Part shown: in pieces, positions 1 to 6,987 of the stretch
Position numbering within the stretch: position 1 is the stretch's first letter
Layout: each line of letters opens with the position of its first letter
Assembly: GCA_900544655.1 (NCBI GenBank)
Contig: UQWE01000006.1
Span: 1-28,396, forward strand
Direction: 5' to 3'
Length of the DNA stretch: 28,396 bases
DNA from: an uncultured Coriobacteriaceae bacterium
Lineage (GTDB): Bacteria; Actinomycetota; Coriobacteriia; Coriobacteriales; Atopobiaceae
Program-made: the position numbers and the translations under genes
Notes under the pieces: model-generated
Seen by the model: only the letters and a program-made list of their open reading frames with translations
Database searches by the model: none
What the model was told of the DNA's origin: nothing

Positions 1-1
1 C

Positions 2-109
2 TTCGCTGCGGGCTCCGCGCCGTTCATCGCGCTGGACGCGATAAAGGCCTGCGTGGGCGTGGGTCTTGCCAAGGCCGTGCGAGCCGCCGTTCCGAGCCTG
101 GCCGCGTAG
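2..109 (+). CDS. C-terminal end of a membrane protein, possibly biotin transporter BioY (5' truncated)
   Basis: An open frame runs in from the left edge and stops at TAG 107-109, giving 35 residues. The peptide is hydrophobic and small-residue rich: APFIALDAIKACVGVGLAKA, then a basic, Ala-rich end. The pattern Pro-Phe-Ile-x-x-Asp-x-Ile-Lys followed by a last helix resembles the C-terminus of BioY, the substrate-binding S component of the ECF-type biotin importer, where a PF-x-x-x-D-x-x-K motif precedes the final helix. Only the tail is visible, so another multi-helix membrane protein remains possible. Coding direction agrees with the downstream genes. Confidence 0.4.
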   Translation, partial: FAAGSAPFIALDAIKACVGVGLAKAVRAAVPSLAA

Positions 110-229
110 CGCGTCACCGCTGGCGAGCCCGGGGTGTGCAGCGCGTAGCAGCTGAAGTGTCTCTCACCTGCGGTTATGCATAACTTGTGAATGAATGCTC
201 GATCTCTCGAAGAAATTTGAAATTAGTTC

Positions 230-258
230 TTGCGCATATACCTTTGCTCCCGTATAGT
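230..258 (+). promoter_or_regulatory. Promoter of the tRNA cluster
   Basis: A -35 box TTGCGC (230-235) and a -10 box TATAGT (253-258) are separated by exactly 17 bp, in an AT-rich stretch that contrasts with the surrounding GC-rich DNA. The predicted start lies about 25 bp upstream of the tRNA-Gln gene. This matches a housekeeping sigma-A promoter and is the only good candidate for the three-tRNA unit. Confidence 0.65.
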
Positions 259-291
259 TCTTCCTTGCGCGAAGGCGCTGCAGGCATTCAT

Positions 292-365
292 TGGGATGTC
301 GTCTAATGGCAGGACAGCGGATTCTGGTTCCGTCAATGGGGGTTCGACTCCCTCCATCCCAGCCA
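292..365 (+). tRNA. tRNA-Gln (anticodon CUG), CCA encoded
   Basis: The acceptor stem TGGGATG (292-298) pairs with CATCCCA (355-361), followed by discriminator G and encoded CCA. The anticodon stem GCGGA/TCCGT encloses the loop TTCTGGT, giving anticodon CTG, which reads CAG. The T-arm has the usual GGTTCGACTCC loop and stem. The weak U1-A72 first pair is a known feature of glutamine tRNAs. It is the first gene of the cluster, 33 bp after the predicted -10 box. Confidence 0.96.
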
Positions 366-385
366 TCGCCTGCGTTGCACCACAT

Positions 386-462
386 GGCCCGTTCGTCTAG
401 CGGTTCAGGACGCCGCCCTCTCAAGGCGGAGATCACCAGTTCGAATCTGGTACGGGCTACCA
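386..462 (+). tRNA. tRNA-Glu (anticodon CUC), copy 1, CCA encoded
   Basis: The acceptor stem GGCCCGT (386-392) pairs with ACGGGCT, with a G1-U72 wobble at the end, followed by discriminator A and CCA (460-462). The anticodon stem CCGCC/GGCGG holds the loop CTCTCAA, anticodon CTC, which reads GAG. The T-arm is ACCAG-TTCGAAT-CTGGT. GAG is by far the preferred Glu codon in the genes of this window, so the isoacceptor fits the codon bias. Confidence 0.97.
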
Positions 463-499
463 AGAGTTTTCGGGACACTCCGATAGTCCCATTATATAT

Positions 500-576
500 G
501 GCCCGTTCGTCTAGCGGTTCAGGACGCCGCCCTCTCAAGGCGGAGATCACCAGTTCGAATCTGGTACGGGCTACCA
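500..576 (+). tRNA. tRNA-Glu (anticodon CUC), copy 2, CCA encoded
   Basis: All 77 bases including CCA are identical to the copy at 386-462. The two copies are separated by a 37-bp AT-rich spacer that is not itself repeated. This indicates a local duplication or a strongly conserved tandem pair that raises tRNA-Glu(CUC) dosage. It is the last gene of the tRNA unit, 8 bp before the terminator stem. Confidence 0.97.
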
Positions 577-584
577 AATGTTTG

Positions 585-614
585 CAGGTCAGGGATTCGT
601 CTCTGGCCTGTTTT
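585..614 (+). terminator. Rho-independent terminator of the tRNA cluster
   Basis: An 11-bp stem (585-595 with 600-610, two G-U pairs) is closed by a TTCG tetraloop at 596-599. It is followed at once by TTTTCGTTTC. The position right after the second tRNA-Glu fits the end of the tRNA transcript. Confidence 0.85.
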
Positions 615-629
615 CGTTTCTGTCTGGGC

Positions 630-727
630 GCTTCACGTACTCTGTCGGTGTCTTGCCGGGCATCGGTTATGTGCCTTTGTGTAACTGATAACCTCGTAGC
701 TCTCGACCCGCTATAATTACGTGAAGC
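630..727. repeat. Inverted repeat flanking the divIVA promoter region
   Basis: GCTTCACGTA at 630-639 is the exact reverse complement of TACGTGAAGC at 718-727. The right half starts just after the perfect -10 box at 712-717. The halves are about 88 bp apart centre to centre. It could be a pair of half-sites for a looping regulator or a long-range RNA stem; the sequence does not say which. Confidence 0.4.
712..717 (+). promoter_or_regulatory. -10 box of the divIVA promoter
   Basis: A perfect TATAAT hexamer lies 81 bp upstream of the divIVA start codon. No convincing -35 hexamer is visible 16-18 bp upstream, so the promoter may rely on an activator. The predicted leader of about 75 nt contains the direct repeat GCGTGACCA at 739-747 and 752-760, 13 bp apart, a possible regulator site. 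Confidence 0.5.
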
Positions 728-798
728 CTATGCAGATAGCGTGACCAAATTGCGTGACCATGGGCGGCACGACGTCCAAGGAACGAAAGGGAATAAGA

Positions 799-1473
799 AT
801 GGCAATCACACCCGCAGAAATCGACCAGCTCACCTTCTCTCCCTCCAAGCACGGCTATGACACCGACGAGGTTGACAACTTCCTCGAGCGCCTTTCTGGC
901 GAGGTCGACGCGATGCTCCAGAAGATCGCAGACCTCAAGGGTCGCCTGAACGCCTCCGAGCAGCAGCTTGCCGCCGCCCAGGCCCAGGTTGCCCAGCTCC
1001 AGAACCAGCAGGCCGCCGCTCCCCTCGCCGAGACCCCGGCTGCCGCTCCCGTCGCCACCGCCGCCTCCGAGAGCCAGATCTCCAAGGTCCTCATCGTCGC
1101 ACAGCAGTCCGCTGACCGCATGGTCGCCGAGGCCCGTGACAACGCTGAGAAGATCCGCAACGACGCTGACCAGAAGGCCCGCGAGGTCATCCGCCAGGCC
1201 CTTGCCGAGAAGCAGAGCGAGCTCGACGAGATGGATCGCCTGAAGGCCTCCCGTGAGGAGTTCCGCGACCAGTACAAGGCCCTCCTCCAGCACTTCATGG
1301 ATGACGCCGACAACGCGTTCTCCAACCAGTTCGCCGCGTCCGCCCCGACCGGCTCCGCTGCCATTGCCGCTCCGGCCGCCCCGGCCACGCCTGCCGCCGA
1401 CGCGGATGCCACGCAGCTTGCCCAGCCGGCTCAGCTGCCCATGTCCGGCGTTGACGTCGATGATCTGGACTAG
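799..1473 (+). CDS. divIVA: DivIVA domain-containing protein
   Basis: This encodes 224 residues. The start at 799 is chosen over an upstream ATG at 754 because an AAAGGGAA Shine-Dalgarno precedes it and the protein then begins directly with the family N-terminus (MAITPAEIDQLTFSPSKHGY). The GYDTDEVDNFLERL segment at about residues 19-32 is the classic DivIVA signature, followed by coiled coil to about residue 73. An Ala/Pro-rich linker (about 74-90) leads to a second long charged coiled coil (about 93-170), then an Ala/Pro-rich tail ending in acidic VDVDDLD. In Gram-positive bacteria DivIVA/Wag31 proteins bind curved membrane at poles and septa and direct wall growth or division. The gene is monocistronic, with its own -10 box and a strong terminator. 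Confidence 0.92.
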   Translation: MAITPAEIDQLTFSPSKHGYDTDEVDNFLERLSGEVDAMLQKIADLKGRLNASEQQLAAAQAQVAQLQNQQAAAPLAETPAAAPVATAASESQISKVLIVAQQSADRMVAEARDNAEKIRNDADQKAREVIRQALAEKQSELDEMDRLKASREEFRDQYKALLQHFMDDADNAFSNQFAASAPTGSAAIAAPAAPATPAADADATQLAQPAQLPMSGVDVDDLD

Positions 1474-1497
1474 TTCTTAGGCCGTTGTCTCTGTTTG

Positions 1498-1526
1498 GGC
1501 GGGTCCCGTTTGGGGCCCGCCTTTTT
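1498..1526 (+). terminator. Rho-independent terminator after divIVA
   Basis: A 10-bp stem (1498-1507 with 1512-1521, one G-U pair) with a GTTT loop is followed by TTTTT at 1522-1526. It lies 24 bp after the divIVA stop. It also shows that upstream in-frame start codons of cutC lying inside it are not used. Confidence 0.9.
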
Positions 1527-1550
1527 CGTATGTCCGAGAGGAGAGACGAG

Positions 1551-2201
1551 ATGCTACTCAAGGAGTTCTGCGCGGAGAACATGGAGCGCGTGCCTGACGC
1601 CATCGATGCAGGGGCGAAGCGGATCGAGCTCTGTGACAATCTTGCGTGCGGGGGCACGTCGCCCTCCGTGGGCGTCGTCCGTGCCGCCTCGCGCCTATGC
1701 CGCGAACACGGCGCCACCCTCATGGCGATGGTTCGCCCGCGTGGGGGAGACTTCGCCTATAGCGCAGACGAGCTCCGGATGATGGACGACGACATCGTCT
1801 CCCACGCGTGCTCTGGCGTTGACGGCGTCGTCTTTGGCTGCGCGCGTGACGGACGCCTCGACGTGGACGCGACGGAACACCTGCTCTCGACGGTGCGCTC
1901 GTGCGCGGGTGGGTCCCTCGAGGTCACTTTCCACATGGCGTTTGACGATATTACGCCGGACGAGCAGCTTGACGCCATCGGCTGGCTCGCCGCTCATGGC
2001 GTCACGCGGATTCTCACGCACGGCGGCCCTGCCGGTACGTCGATCGGGGAGAACCTCCCGCGCTTGCGCGCCTACGTCAATCGTGCCGCCGGCCGGATCG
2101 GCATCCTTCCCGGCGGTGGCGTCACCTGGGAGAACTGCGAGGAGCTCGCCCGTGCCCTCGGCGTCTCCGAGGTCCACGGCACGAGGGTGGTCCGCCTCTA
2201 G
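1551..2201 (+). CDS. cutC: Copper homeostasis protein CutC
   Basis: This encodes 216 residues. The ATG at 1551 is chosen because AGGAG (1539-1543) sits 7 bp upstream and the protein starts with the family motif MLLKEFCAENMERV; earlier starts overlap the divIVA terminator. Family blocks are intact: IELCDNLACGGTSPS near residues 25-39, MVRPRGGDFAYS, the HMAFDD stretch, ILTHGG, and ILPGGGV near the C-terminus. CutC is a TIM-barrel cytosolic protein linked to copper tolerance; its biochemical activity is not settled, so the symbol reflects family membership. No copper transporter or chaperone gene adjoins it. It lies alone between divIVA and the oppositely oriented RNase P RNA. Confidence 0.9.
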   Translation: MLLKEFCAENMERVPDAIDAGAKRIELCDNLACGGTSPSVGVVRAASRLCREHGATLMAMVRPRGGDFAYSADELRMMDDDIVSHACSGVDGVVFGCARDGRLDVDATEHLLSTVRSCAGGSLEVTFHMAFDDITPDEQLDAIGWLAAHGVTRILTHGGPAGTSIGENLPRLRAYVNRAAGRIGILPGGGVTWENCEELARALGVSEVHGTRVVRL

Positions 2202-2307
2202 CATCTGAGGCCTCGTGGTGCGTCCGCCTGATACTCTCGCGCCGTTGCCGCACGCGTCCGTCTGGTGCCCGCATGTCGCGTCGCACGTGGCTTTCCGGCG
2301 CGCGCAC

Positions 2308-2345
2308 AGAAAGAGGCGCTCCTCCGGTGGTCCGGGGGAGCGCCT
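2308..2345 (-). terminator. Terminator of RNase P RNA (minus strand)
   Basis: AGGCGCTCC at 2314-2322 pairs with GGAGCGCCT at 2337-2345, a perfect 9-bp stem. Read on the minus strand it is followed by CTTTCTG. It begins about 10 bp beyond the predicted 3' end of rnpB. The 2202-2307 interval between cutC and this hairpin holds nothing else I can identify. Confidence 0.7.
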
Positions 2346-2354
2346 TGGTCTTCA

Positions 2355-2722
2355 GTACGAGGTGGGCCTATGAGCCGGGTTCTGTCTAGGACGACCATTT
2401 ATCTACGACCAACGTTGCCGTTGGCCTCTAGCGCGCAACCCGAGCGCGGTGCGGGCAACACCATGGCGCTCCTATTTGCGCTTGCTCCGGATGGGGCTTG
2501 CCAAGCCGCCGTGTCGCCACGACGCTGGTGGTCTCTTACACCACCGTTTCAGCTTTTCCCTTAACGGGCGAACCCGCCAGTGGGAGTCTTCTTTTCTGCG
2601 GCGCTTTCCGTCGGGTTACCCCGCCTGGCCGTTAGCCAGCATCCTGCCCTGTGGAGCCCGGACTTTCCTCATGACCTGCGATCGCTCACAGGCCCCGCGG
2701 TCGTCTAGCCCACCTCGCGGAA
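2355..2722 (-). ncRNA. rnpB: RNase P RNA component (class A)
   Basis: Read on the minus strand, the sequence contains the diagnostic GAGGAAAGTCCGGGCTCC block near the 5' end. The universal 3' end block ACAGAACCCGGCTCATAGG lies immediately before the 3' P1 strand. P1 is an 11-bp helix formed by the 5' GCGAGGTGGGC and the 3' GCCCACCTCGT. The internal GGTAACCCGACGGAAAGCGC segment is also recognisable. This is the catalytic RNA that removes tRNA 5' leaders, with the protein partner RnpA not encoded here. Ends are placed from P1 pairing and could be off by a few bases. Open frames across this region on both strands are spurious. Confidence 0.96.
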
Positions 2723-2725
2723 GCG

Positions 2726-2731
2726 ATTGTA
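2726..2731 (-). promoter_or_regulatory. -10 box of the rnpB promoter
   Basis: On the minus strand TACAAT lies about 7 bp upstream of the predicted RNase P RNA 5' end, the spacing expected for a sigma-A -10 element. A matching -35 hexamer is not convincing. Confidence 0.5.
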
Positions 2732-2780
2732 GCACGTGCTGACTTCCGGATTGCGAAGGCTTCCGGAAACACAAAGCTGG

Positions 2781-2786
2781 TATAGT
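2781..2786 (+). promoter_or_regulatory. -10 box for the DAHP synthase gene
   Basis: TATAGT lies 87 bp upstream of the DAHP synthase start codon and divergent from the rnpB promoter. No good -35 box is seen. CTTCCGGA occurs twice as a direct repeat upstream (about 2743 and 2760), a possible regulator site. The roughly 80-nt leader can form a short hairpin (CTCGCGCG with CGCACGAG) but no T-box or Trp/Tyr leader peptide is recognisable. Confidence 0.4.
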
Positions 2787-2872
2787 GGCGGGCAAATTCT
2801 CTCGCGCGTGGGGGCGCACGAGGCATAGCGAAGCCTTACCAGTGCCCGATTTGCGCATACAGGAGGTTAGCT

Positions 2873-3901
2873 ATGTCGATGAGTTTCAAGCGTCGCCTGC
2901 CCATCCCGCAGGAGATTCGAGAGGGTATGCCCCTCTCTCCCGAGCTCGCCGCCAAGAAGGTCGCCTTTGACGAGAAGGTTGCCCGCGTCATCACCGGCGA
3001 GGACCCGCGCAAGCTCCTCGTCATCGGTCCGTGCTCTGCGGATCGCGAGGATTCCGTGCTCGAGTACGTCACGCGCCTGGCAAAACTCGCGGAGGACGTC
3101 GAAGATCGTCTCGTCATCGTCCCTCGCGTCTATACCGCAAAGCCCCGCACCAAGGGCACCGGCTACAAGGGCCTTCTCCACAGTCCCGATCCGGACGCCA
3201 AGGCAGACGTCCTCGAGGGTGTGAAGGCCATCCGCCACATGCACCTCGCGGTGGCGGAGGAGACCGGCTTCTTCACGGCTGACGAGATGCTCTACCCCTC
3301 CAACTACCAGTACCTCTTCGACCTGCTCGCCTACGTCGCCGTGGGCGCCCGCTCCGTCGAGAACCAGGAGCACCGTCTCGTCGCCTCCGGCGTCTCCGTG
3401 CCCGTTGGCATGAAGAACCCCACCGCCGGATCGACCACGGTCATGCTCAACTCCATCTACGCCGCCCAGGCTCCGCAGGAGTTCATCTATCGCAACTGGG
3501 AGGTCACCACGCAGGGCAACCCGCTCGCCCATGCGGTCCTCCGCGGCTACATCGGCCTTGATGGTCGCAACTACCCCAACTACCACTACGAGCACCTCGA
3601 GCGCCTCGCCGAGCGCTACACGAGGGAGAACTACGCCAACCCGGCCGTCATCGTCGACTGCAACCATGACAACTCCGGCAAGCGCCCGTTCGAGCAGTTC
3701 CGCATCTGCAAGGAGGTGCTCGACTCCTGCCGACGCAGCGAGTCGATCAGCAACATCGTGCGCGGCTTCATGGTCGAGTCCTACCTCGAGGACGGCAGCC
3801 AGCCCGTCGACGGTGGCGTCTACGGCAAGTCGATCACCGACCCGTGCATCGGCTGGGATAAGACCGAGTACCTCGTGCGCGAGCTCGCCGAGAGGGCGTG
3901 A
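2873..3901 (+). CDS. aroF: 3-deoxy-7-phosphoheptulonate (DAHP) synthase, class I AroFGH type
   Basis: This encodes 342 residues, normal for the short class I enzymes. AGGAGG lies 7 bp before the ATG. It condenses phosphoenolpyruvate with erythrose 4-phosphate in the first step of the shikimate pathway, in the cytosol. Visible motifs are GPCSADRE (about 52-59), PRVYTAKPRTKGTGYKG (about 84-100, PEP and E4P binding), GARSVENQEHR (about 158-168), VGMKNPTAGSTTVMLNS (about 178-194) and DCNHDNSGK (metal/substrate histidine) near residue 260. No separate ACT or chorismate mutase domain is fused. The paralogue (F, G or H) cannot be told from the sequence, so the symbol is generic. No other shikimate gene is adjacent. 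Confidence 0.94.
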   Translation: MSMSFKRRLPIPQEIREGMPLSPELAAKKVAFDEKVARVITGEDPRKLLVIGPCSADREDSVLEYVTRLAKLAEDVEDRLVIVPRVYTAKPRTKGTGYKGLLHSPDPDAKADVLEGVKAIRHMHLAVAEETGFFTADEMLYPSNYQYLFDLLAYVAVGARSVENQEHRLVASGVSVPVGMKNPTAGSTTVMLNSIYAAQAPQEFIYRNWEVTTQGNPLAHAVLRGYIGLDGRNYPNYHYEHLERLAERYTRENYANPAVIVDCNHDNSGKRPFEQFRICKEVLDSCRRSESISNIVRGFMVESYLEDGSQPVDGGVYGKSITDPCIGWDKTEYLVRELAERA

Positions 3902-4007
3902 CCGGGGATCGTTTGCCCCTAACTCATGCGCCTCTCTGATGCCGATATGCAAATTGGTCTATCTGTCAGCGAAATGTCGGGGATAAGCAGTTAATTAATC
4001 GCTACCA

Positions 4008-4016
4008 TGTTATGAA
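4008..4016 (+). promoter_or_regulatory. Possible extended -10 promoter of the HPr-like operon
   Basis: TGTTATGAA fits an extended -10 element (TG, one base, then TATGAA), 30 bp upstream of the HPr-like start codon and just after an AT-rich TTAATTAA. The -35 region is weak. The 3902-4007 interval holds a short GGGG/CCCC hairpin near 3903-3918 but no clear T-rich terminator. Confidence 0.3.
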
Positions 4017-4045
4017 ACCCAATCACAACGCCTCACAGGAGAGAC

Positions 4046-4300
4046 ATGGTCGAGCTAACCCATACCATTAAGGACCCAATGGGTCTTCACTCTCGCTCCG
4101 TGATGCTTATTGCCGGCGAGGCCGCGCGGTGGGAGAGTGCCTACACCGTAAGCCATTCGGACCACTCCGCTGACGGCGAGGACGTGATCGGTCTCATGGG
4201 CCTGGGGGCCCACCTCGGCGACACCATCACCGTCAAGATTGATGGCCCGGATGAGGCGGATGCCTCTGAGTTCATGGCGCATCTCCTCCGGAGGCTCTAG
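4046..4300 (+). CDS. HPr-family phosphocarrier-like protein with Asp at position 46
   Basis: This encodes 84 residues, the usual HPr length, with AGGAGAG before the ATG. It aligns without gaps to Bacillus HPr. His15 (EI phosphorylation site) and Arg17 are present in GLHSRSV, but the canonical Pro18-Ala19 are Ser-Val. The regulatory loop that normally reads K-S46-I-M-G-V-M is E-D46-V-I-G-L-M, so the HPrK serine is replaced by aspartate. Asp at 46 is the classic laboratory mimic of phospho-Ser46, known to favour CcpA binding and impair EI-dependent phosphorylation. The protein may therefore be a dedicated regulator, a weak PTS carrier, or a non-PTS paralogue. No ptsI, EII or hprK gene is present here. 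Its stop TAG shares a base with the GTG start of the next gene, implying translational coupling. Confidence 0.85.
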   Translation: MVELTHTIKDPMGLHSRSVMLIAGEAARWESAYTVSHSDHSADGEDVIGLMGLGAHLGDTITVKIDGPDEADASEFMAHLLRRL

Positions 4301-4998
4301 TGGCGAAGGCCAAAGCCAAGACAGGGTCTGCTGATGCGACGTCGGGCGCCAACGCGGCCGGCGCCGCATCGTATCTGACGCTAGCGGTAGATGAGGTCTC
4401 GACGGCGGAGTTCGTTGACCGCAAGAGCCGCTTTATCGCACACCTGACGCATGTCGAGAACGAGGGCGAGGCAAACGCCTTCATCGAGAGTATTCGCCGC
4501 CAGCACTACGACGCTCGCCACAACGTTCCCGCCTGGATCCTGGCGGATGGCACGGAACGCCAGAGCGATGACGGGGAGCCCCAACGCACGAGCGGCATGC
4601 CTGCGCTCGAGGTCCTTCGCGGGTCGGGTCTCAGGGATTGTTGCTGCGTGGTGACGCGCTACTTTGGCGGCACGCTCCTGGGCCCCGGCGGGCTCGTCCG
4701 CGCGTACACGACGGCGACGCAGCGCGCGGTCGAGGCTGCGCGCGAGGCCGGGCTTCTCGTGGAGAAGACGCTCGTTACCGTCGTTGAGCTGACGATTCCC
4801 TATGCCATGCACGATCGCGTGCGTGACCTCGCAGAGCGCTCCGGCGCGCATGACCGAGGGTCTGAGTACGGGGCGGATGTGACCATCACGCTCGCGTTTC
4901 GCGCGGGTGAGGAAGCGGCGTTCGTTGACGCTATGCGCGAGATGGCCGCGGGCCGGGACCTCTGCCGCGTGAGCGAGCCGAGCTTCTCCGTGTTCTAG
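4300..4998 (+). CDS. IMPACT/YigZ family protein (UPF0029)
   Basis: This encodes 232 residues. It starts at GTG 4300, overlapping the HPr-like stop by one base; GGAGG at 4290-4294 is a good Shine-Dalgarno within the preceding gene. The first 25 residues are Ala/Lys-rich and not conserved. The family N-domain follows with SRFIAHLTHVENEGEA (about 48-63), RHNVPAWI, and the signature RYFGGTLLGPGGLVRAY (about 122-138), then a C-terminal DUF1949-type domain. Bacterial YigZ/YvyE proteins are related to eukaryotic IMPACT, a regulator of the GCN2 kinase pathway; their bacterial role is poorly defined and may involve translation or proteolysis. Coupling to an HPr-like protein is the notable context. Confidence 0.88.
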   Translation: MAKAKAKTGSADATSGANAAGAASYLTLAVDEVSTAEFVDRKSRFIAHLTHVENEGEANAFIESIRRQHYDARHNVPAWILADGTERQSDDGEPQRTSGMPALEVLRGSGLRDCCCVVTRYFGGTLLGPGGLVRAYTTATQRAVEAAREAGLLVEKTLVTVVELTIPYAMHDRVRDLAERSGAHDRGSEYGADVTITLAFRAGEEAAFVDAMREMAAGRDLCRVSEPSFSVF

Positions 4999-5094
4999 GG
5001 TGCGTGTGAACGTGCACTCAGGTGCGCGCGGGTGCGGATGCGTGGGCTCGCGCGGGTGCCAGACATCGGGCGCCGGACGCGCTTTGCCGTCCCG

Positions 5095-5715
5095 CTAGGC
5101 CTTGTCACCCTGCGAGAGCGTGGCGATCTGATTCTCGAGCGCGCCGGCGTCGCCGGTGAAATGGTGCGTCCACATGCCGGCGGCTCTGGCGCCCCGGCAG
5201 TTGTCAAGGTTGTCGTCGACGAAGAGGCATTCCTCGGGCGCGAGGTCGTAGCGGTCGCACAGGACGCAGAAGATCGCGGGGTCGGGCTTCATGAGGCGCT
5301 CCTCCGCGGAGACGACCACGCCGTCAAGGATGGGACGCGCGGGTGCGCGGTCGAGTTGCTCGAAGATCCTGTCCGAGGCGTTGGAGAGCACGTAGACGCC
5401 AAAGCCCGCGGCGTGCAGGCGACGCGCGAGGTCGTTTGTCGCCTCGAGAGGGCGTGAGAGCTCCGGCCAGTGGTCAAAGCAGCTATAGAGGTTGGGGAGG
5501 AGCCGCTCCGGGATGTGGGCCTCCGCCACGCGCAGCATCGTGGCGTGGTTGATGGTGCCCGAGTCGAGCAGCGCCCACTCCGTACGGCCGAAAAGCGCAG
5601 CGTAGAGCAGGTCTGCGTCCTCCTCGTCCTCCGTGAAGGCACTTGCGAACTCATGGCCGTCGAAGGTCATGAGGACGTTTCCCATGTCGAAGATGATGTT
5701 CCTGAGCAATGCCAT
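5095..5715 (-). CDS. HAD superfamily (subfamily IA) hydrolase, YihX-like
   Basis: This encodes 206 residues. The start at 5715 places NIIFDMGNVLMTFD at the N-terminus, as in YihX-type phosphatases; an upstream in-frame ATG at 5826 would add about 37 unconserved basic residues. HAD motif I is FDMGNV (Asp nucleophile), motif II is VLSNAS, motif III is the Lys of RLMKPDP, and motif IV is ECLFVDDNLDN. The cap is the small alpha-helical C1 type. Known relatives dephosphorylate sugar phosphates such as glucose 1-phosphate, but the substrate here cannot be read from sequence. It is transcribed towards the IMPACT gene; the 4999-5094 gap has short GCGCGGGTGC direct repeats and no clear terminator. Confidence 0.88.
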   Translation of the reverse strand: MALLRNIIFDMGNVLMTFDGHEFASAFTEDEEDADLLYAALFGRTEWALLDSGTINHATMLRVAEAHIPERLLPNLYSCFDHWPELSRPLEATNDLARRLHAAGFGVYVLSNASDRIFEQLDRAPARPILDGVVVSAEERLMKPDPAIFCVLCDRYDLAPEECLFVDDNLDNCRGARAAGMWTHHFTGDAGALENQIATLSQGDKA

Positions 5716-5921
5716 GCGGACCCCGTTCTCAAGGGAACTGTGGCTGCAATTGTGCGTCATGCGCCTCGCTGGGTCTCGCGCGGCACCCGCCATCGCACGC
5801 GATTTCAGCGATGCTCCACGTTCCACCCGCCGAACTTGTCAGCTCTTTGTAAGGCATACGTAAGCGAATCCCCCGTCTTTGGTGCACAATAGCGTGTATG
5901 TCTGTCAAGAAGGGGGATAGC

Positions 5922-6974
5922 TTGGACGTCTCGTTCGCGCACTTCATGGGGCAGGTTCTCACGAGCCCGCCCCTTGCGCTCACTACGCTTCTCACGCTCG
6001 GCGTCATCTTCGTTAACGGATGGACTGACGCTCCCAACGCAATTGCCACGTGCGTCACCACGCGCTGCATGCGCGTGAAGCCCGCCATCGTCATGAGCGC
6101 CCTGCTCAACTTCCTCGGCGTCCTCGTGATGACGAAGATCAACGCGAGCGTCGCCTCGACCATCTCCAACATGGTCGACTTCGGCGGCAACACGGAAGCT
6201 GCGCTCGTAGCGTTGTGCGCCGCGCTATTCTCGATTGTCGTGTACAGCGTGGGTGCCTCGGTGTTCGGCATTCCCACGTCTGAGAGCCACAGTCTCATCG
6301 CCGGCCTCACCGGCGCCGCCATCGCCATCCAGGGCGGCCTGGACGGCGTGAACGGCGAGGAGTGGATCAAGGTCATCTATGGCCTCGTCATGAGTCTGTT
6401 CTTCGGCTTTGCCATCGGCTGGCTCGTCTGCAAGCTCGTGACCATCGTCTTCGCCGAAGCGGACCGCCGGAAGACTGATGGCTTCTTCCGCTATGCCCAG
6501 ATCTTCGGTGCCGCTGCCATGAGCTTCATGCACGGTGCCCAGGATGGCCAGAAGTTCATCGGCGTTCTGTTCCTTGGCGTGGCGTTCTGCGGCGGTCAGT
6601 CGAGCGTCGAGGGCGTCGTCATCCCCGTGTGGCTCATGATGCTCTGCTCGATCACGATGGGCATCGGCACGAGCGTCGGCGGTGAGCCCATCATCAAGAG
6701 CGTGGGCATGGACATGGTCAAGCTCGAGAAGTACCAGGGCTTTGCCGCGGACCTCGCGAGCTCGCTCTGCCTGCTCATCATGACCGAGCTCGGCATTCCC
6801 GTCTCCACCACCCACACCAAGACGAGCGCGATCATGGGCGTCGGCGCTGTGAAGCGCCTCTCAGCCATTAACTTTGGCGTCGTGAAGGATATGATGCTGA
6901 CCTGGGTCTTCACGTTCCCGGGCTGCGGCCTCATCAGCTTCGCCATGGCCAAGCTGTTCATGTTCCTGTTCTAG
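5922..6974 (+). CDS. pit: PiT family inorganic phosphate transporter
   Basis: This encodes 350 residues from TTG 5922, which has AGAAGGGGG 5 bp upstream; an ATG at 5898 is possible but has no Shine-Dalgarno. About ten hydrophobic segments are visible. The first PiT signature is FVNGWTDAPNAIATCVTTR near the N-terminus and the second half has the matching HGAQDGQKF stretch. GIPTSESHSLIAGLTGAA and GIPVSTTHTKTSAIMGVG are the duplicated PiT motifs, reflecting the inverted repeat of the fold. It is a low-affinity metal-phosphate/H+ or Na+ symporter in the inner membrane. The next gene is its usual DUF47 partner. Confidence 0.93.
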   Translation: MDVSFAHFMGQVLTSPPLALTTLLTLGVIFVNGWTDAPNAIATCVTTRCMRVKPAIVMSALLNFLGVLVMTKINASVASTISNMVDFGGNTEAALVALCAALFSIVVYSVGASVFGIPTSESHSLIAGLTGAAIAIQGGLDGVNGEEWIKVIYGLVMSLFFGFAIGWLVCKLVTIVFAEADRRKTDGFFRYAQIFGAAAMSFMHGAQDGQKFIGVLFLGVAFCGGQSSVEGVVIPVWLMMLCSITMGIGTSVGGEPIIKSVGMDMVKLEKYQGFAADLASSLCLLIMTELGIPVSTTHTKTSAIMGVGAVKRLSAINFGVVKDMMLTWVFTFPGCGLISFAMAKLFMFLF

Positions 6975-6987
6975 GTTGCATTCGTCA

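Noticed and set aside
164..716. Open frames over the tRNA cluster, including one with a duplicated peptide
   Set aside because: The peptide repeat is only the translation of the two identical tRNA-Glu genes.
2265..2858. Short open frames across the RNase P RNA on both strands
   Set aside because: The region is a recognisable structured RNA, and the frames cross its conserved blocks.
2867..3952. 361-residue open frame on the minus strand opposite DAHP synthase
   Set aside because: It is antisense to a fully recognisable gene and has no family features.
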